A stretch of DNA of 45,849 nt from positions 1 to 45,849 of the forward strand of contig CAYNNP010000022.1 of NCBI GenBank assembly GCA_964398215.1, written 5' to 3'. Each line of letters opens with the position of its first letter. Position 1 is the first letter of the stretch. Shown piece by piece: positions 43,592-45,849 of this stretch. A program made the position numbers and the translations under genes. The notes beneath the pieces are model-generated. The model was not told where the DNA came from. It worked only from the letters and a program-made list of their open reading frames with translations, and did no database searches. Source of the DNA: CAYNNP01 sp964398215 (lineage in GTDB: Bacteria > Planctomycetota > Planctomycetia > Pirellulales > Pirellulaceae).

Positions 43592-44256
43592 TCCCGCTTT
43601 TCCTCCACGGCCTCTGCCTGCTTATCAATTGGACGCCACACTCGCACTGAATCCAATTCAACCCCATCACCTAGACAACGAAACACAAGTGCTGGCTTCT
43701 TGACTCCGAACGTCGGATGAAACGCTTTCAGTTTTTCAGAATCATCAATACTCGCGGTCACAGATGTGCCCCAAGTTGTTACGCGCAGTTCATGCCATTT
43801 TCCGATTTCAAGACTCATCTTTTGCTCGGCAAGCGTTTCGTTCGGATCTTCCTTCCGATTATTTTTGTCCAAGTGCTTCATGATTTTCCACCCAGCTCGA
43901 GTCACGATCACCGAAAATAGATGCCCTTTCTTTTTCAGTTCGCCATGTGCAGGATCGAATCCAAAGTGAAAGCTTTTTCCACTTTTAACGAAGCGAAACT
44001 TTAACTCGTAAACAGCATTATCTGTCAGCAACACGCGTCTGATCGCAGCCGAATGCTTTTCTTCTACAAGCTCGCGTCCGACAAGTACACCATTTTCAAT
44101 CGACCATTTGCCTGTCGTCGCTTTCCAGCCCTTGCCCAATTCATCGCGTTGGAAAGCATCCTCCAAAATCAATGCGCTGTTTGCAGGTGGTTCGCCAGCA
44201 AAAGTCAACGTCGTTAAAAAAAGACTTGCCGGTGCAAGTAGTTGCAAGAGTTTCAT
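43588..44256 (-). CDS. Secreted concanavalin-like protein, DUF1080/GH16-type fold
   Basis: The start at 44256 gives a signal peptide (MKLLQLLAPASLFLTTLTFAG); the frame is open to 44298. The 222-aa product has the pattern of the planctomycete DUF1080/3-keto-disaccharide hydrolase-like lectin fold: LEDAFQRDELGKGWKATTGKWSIENGVLVG at the front, then YELKFRFVKSGKSFHFGFD and GKWHELRVTTWGTSVTASID. The C-terminus is charged (KQAEAVEEKRE). It may bind or cleave sugars; catalytic residues were not assigned. The downstream membrane protein gene overlaps by 4 bases. Confidence 0.8.
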   Translation of the reverse strand: MKLLQLLAPASLFLTTLTFAGEPPANSALILEDAFQRDELGKGWKATTGKWSIENGVLVGRELVEEKHSAAIRRVLLTDNAVYELKFRFVKSGKSFHFGFDPAHGELKKKGHLFSVIVTRAGWKIMKHLDKNNRKEDPNETLAEQKMSLEIGKWHELRVTTWGTSVTASIDDSEKLKAFHPTFGVKKPALVFRCLGDGVELDSVRVWRPIDKQAEAVEEKRE

Positions 44257-44571
44257 ATTCGCGTTTCCTAGCTTGGAGCGCTGGAGAATGAGTACCACGG
44301 ATTCTAATCCATCAGCAGCTAGATGGCACGCAATCTGTTAGTCAAATTCGAATCCTCAGGCTTAACCATCGCCACAAATTCAACCCACGAGACGAATCGG
44401 GGTGAGAGATCCCCGCGGAAGTCTGTTACTTGCCCTTTGGGCGAACCGAAGATAGAGAGAATGCGCAAACAATTGTGATTGTGGTATGTCGTAGGTTACG
44501 TAACCATAAGAACAATGAAGGTTGCACAGGGCAGCCAAACCAAATCCCAATCGATTCAAGAGTGAGCCTTT
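44257..44571. other. Divergent intergenic region
   Basis: The spacer separates the GH16-like gene (-) from the secreted hypothetical gene (+). No ORF, repeat or RNA fold was recognised. Promoters are expected. Confidence 0.35.
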
Positions 44572-45165
44572 ATGCTGTTTCGCATTTGTTGCTTGACATT
44601 GTTGTGCACTGTCGTGAGTGGTGTTGCTGCACAAAAACCAGCTGTTCCCCCTGTTCCTCCGTCCCCACCCCCGATGGTTTACCCGCATCCCGTTGAGTGG
44701 TATGGCACATCTGGCAAGGTGGTGCTTTCGAATTTAGTGGGTGCAAAGATGAAGCTGGTGGATGAAAGGCCACAGCTGATTCTGATGCTCAAAGCCGTTA
44801 CGCATGCGGGGCAAAATCGCACGATCGTTGTTGACGGAACGCGAAAAGAAGAAACCCACAAAGCGGTCGCTCCCGTCAAGTTTACGGACAATCGCCAAGT
44901 GCCCAAAACAGCAGGCTTGGTCCCCCAAACAATCGCCGCTAAAGAGTTCCAGTACTACGATTTGTCAGGCGAACGACTTTCGATCGACGAAGCGTCCAAG
45001 CGACTTGAAAAGCTAACCCCTGTGTTCTTGCTGGACTATTTCGCAGGTGAAGTAGAAGCCGTGCCCGATATTCAACGACAGGCACTCAACCCAAAGTGCC
45101 TGATCATCACTAGCAAAAAACGCCTTCGTGGCCCCAAGGTAAACTCAAATTTGCCGACCTACTGA
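44572..45165 (+). CDS. Secreted hypothetical protein
   Basis: The 197-aa product starts with a signal peptide (MLFRICCLTLLCTVVSGVAAQ) followed by a Pro-rich stretch (PAVPPVPPSPPPMVYP). The mature part is mixed alpha/beta: WYGTSGKVVLSNLVGAKM, MLKAVTHAGQNRTIVVDG, then LDYFAGEVEAVPDIQRQ and LIITSKKRLRGPK at the end. It has a few charged residues but no catalytic motif I recognise. It is monocistronic; a hairpin near 45203 follows the stop. Confidence 0.7.
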   Translation: MLFRICCLTLLCTVVSGVAAQKPAVPPVPPSPPPMVYPHPVEWYGTSGKVVLSNLVGAKMKLVDERPQLILMLKAVTHAGQNRTIVVDGTRKEETHKAVAPVKFTDNRQVPKTAGLVPQTIAAKEFQYYDLSGERLSIDEASKRLEKLTPVFLLDYFAGEVEAVPDIQRQALNPKCLIITSKKRLRGPKVNSNLPTY

Positions 45166-45202
45166 TTCCGCTACAAATGATCACCGACCTCGGCGCGTTC
45201 GC

Positions 45203-45221
45203 CTGGCGCGATGTGCGCCAG
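45203..45221. terminator. Hairpin between convergent genes
   Basis: ctggcgc / gatgt / gcgccag is a perfect 7-bp GC-rich stem between two convergent genes. It has no T-tract on either side, so it is at most a weak terminator. Confidence 0.4.
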
Positions 45222-45251
45222 CGTCAGCAACCGATGCGTGTGCTAGGTTAG

Positions 45252-45584
45252 CTATGCGTCAGCTTCCGTTACCGCATCCTGGTTCATCGTCTGTGAAAAG
45301 CTTAAGCAGAGAAATCCTAAGCCAAGTGTAACGACAAACATCGCAAAAGTACCAAACGCAAAAACCGCGTTTGCCATCCCGTCCCAATGCACCTCACTTT
45401 GCGAAATACCAGCGCGTCCATGCGCAGTAATGCGAAAGCCCCAAGGAAGAAGTAGCCACACGAATGCAAGGGGGAAAGCAAACATGCCTGCGAGTCGAAC
45501 AACGGTTGCTCGCCATGATGCTTGTGGCGGCCCTGTCGCAACAAGCAAAAATGCCACGAAGGCAAACACTAAATACAACATCAT
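45252..45584 (-). CDS. Small hypothetical membrane protein
   Basis: The 110-aa product has three likely spans: 2-17 (MLYLVFAFVAFLLVAT), 29-48 (VRLAGMFAFPLAFVWLLLPW) and 70-93 (MANAVFAFGTFAMFVVTLGLGFLC). A short loop lies between the second and third. The N-terminal ATG could be 45584 or 45581. I recognise no family. It is convergent with the secreted protein gene at 44572. Confidence 0.65.
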   Translation of the reverse strand: MMLYLVFAFVAFLLVATGPPQASWRATVVRLAGMFAFPLAFVWLLLPWGFRITAHGRAGISQSEVHWDGMANAVFAFGTFAMFVVTLGLGFLCLSFSQTMNQDAVTEADA

Positions 45585-45849
45585 CAGTTTCCAGTCATTT
45601 CGATAGAGAACCTGGACAAGTAGCGTTCGCCATCACCTGATACAGCAGGTTTCAAACGCCATCTGCCGGACTCCGGCCCACGGGATAGTCAATCTATATC
45701 ATGACGTGTCCCAGAGTTGTTGTCCAATATCGGGCTCTAGCGCAGGGCAAGCAGTTTTTGACATTGGGATGTTTTGTTTACCCTCCTGCGCAGCGGGAGA
45801 GTGATTTATTCACACGCTGTATCGCAACGCTAAAAACGAATCTTGTCGT
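45585..45849. other. Intergenic end of window
   Basis: No credible gene reaches this end. It presumably includes the promoter of the small membrane protein gene. Confidence 0.35.

Noticed and set aside
1..45849. CRISPR array, tRNA or rRNA genes, restriction-modification or known phage-defence genes
   Set aside because: No regularly spaced repeats, tRNA folds, rRNA, or recognisable Cas, REase/MTase or defence motifs were seen on either strand by eye.

Overview
The window looks like a chromosomal segment of a planctomycete, most likely Pirellulaceae/Rhodopirellula-like. This is judged from family content, not from a database search. The signs are SLA1-homology (SHD1) and CHASE2 proteins, a Ser/Thr kinase fused to a tubulin-like domain, many secreted hypotheticals with no assignable family, widely spaced genes on both strands, moderate GC, and a GTAGCCCGACGCG-type inverted repeat of a kind I recall from Rhodopirellula genomes. 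No rRNA, tRNA, CRISPR array or intact transposon was seen.

Layout. 1-6152 is a partial Tad/Flp pilus locus on the + strand: a c-di-GMP-I (GEMM) riboswitch, Flp pilin, a 36-aa membrane peptide, prepilin peptidase, CpaB, secretin and TadZ/CpaE. Intrinsic terminators separate its parts. The TadA motor ATPase and the TadB/TadC platform genes are absent. 6606-8862 holds a small conserved-looking protein, a NupG-like nucleoside transporter and a VOC protein. 8874-11810 (-) is a huge coiled coil ending in a histone-H1-like Lys/Ala tail and a helix-hairpin-helix domain. 12242-16950 (+) holds a soluble histidine kinase, guaB and an SHD1 secreted protein whose signal peptide is encoded inside the 3' end of guaB.

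16960-22915 is the first candidate novel system. A two-gene minus-strand operon (AAA ATPase, then Ser/Thr kinase-tubulin fusion) is divergent from an FHA-EAL protein. That protein pairs a phosphothreonine-binding domain with an apparently intact c-di-GMP phosphodiesterase, so kinase signalling could be converted into c-di-GMP changes. The riboswitch on the pilin gene in the same window is a plausible output.

22932-29398 holds a vitamin-K-carboxylase-like HTTM membrane protein, a Q/P-rich anchored protein, a secreted hypothetical, a SprT-like protease, a truncated Rpn nuclease remnant and a sirtuin. 29450-37771 (-) is the second candidate system, a tightly coupled three-gene operon: a CHASE2 receptor with a degenerate kinase end, a 1076-aa protein with duplicated PgsC/CapC-like membrane modules and duplicated soluble modules, and an 841-aa secreted protein. 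38123-39928 holds a trypsin-like protease, a NarX-type histidine kinase and a STAS protein. 40187-42990 (-) is a four-gene operon of two probable arrestin-like beta proteins, a P-loop ATPase and a Pro-rich protein. The rest is small secreted or membrane proteins, including a GH16/DUF1080-like one.

All calls rest on reading motifs by eye. No similarity search, structure prediction or covariance scoring was run.
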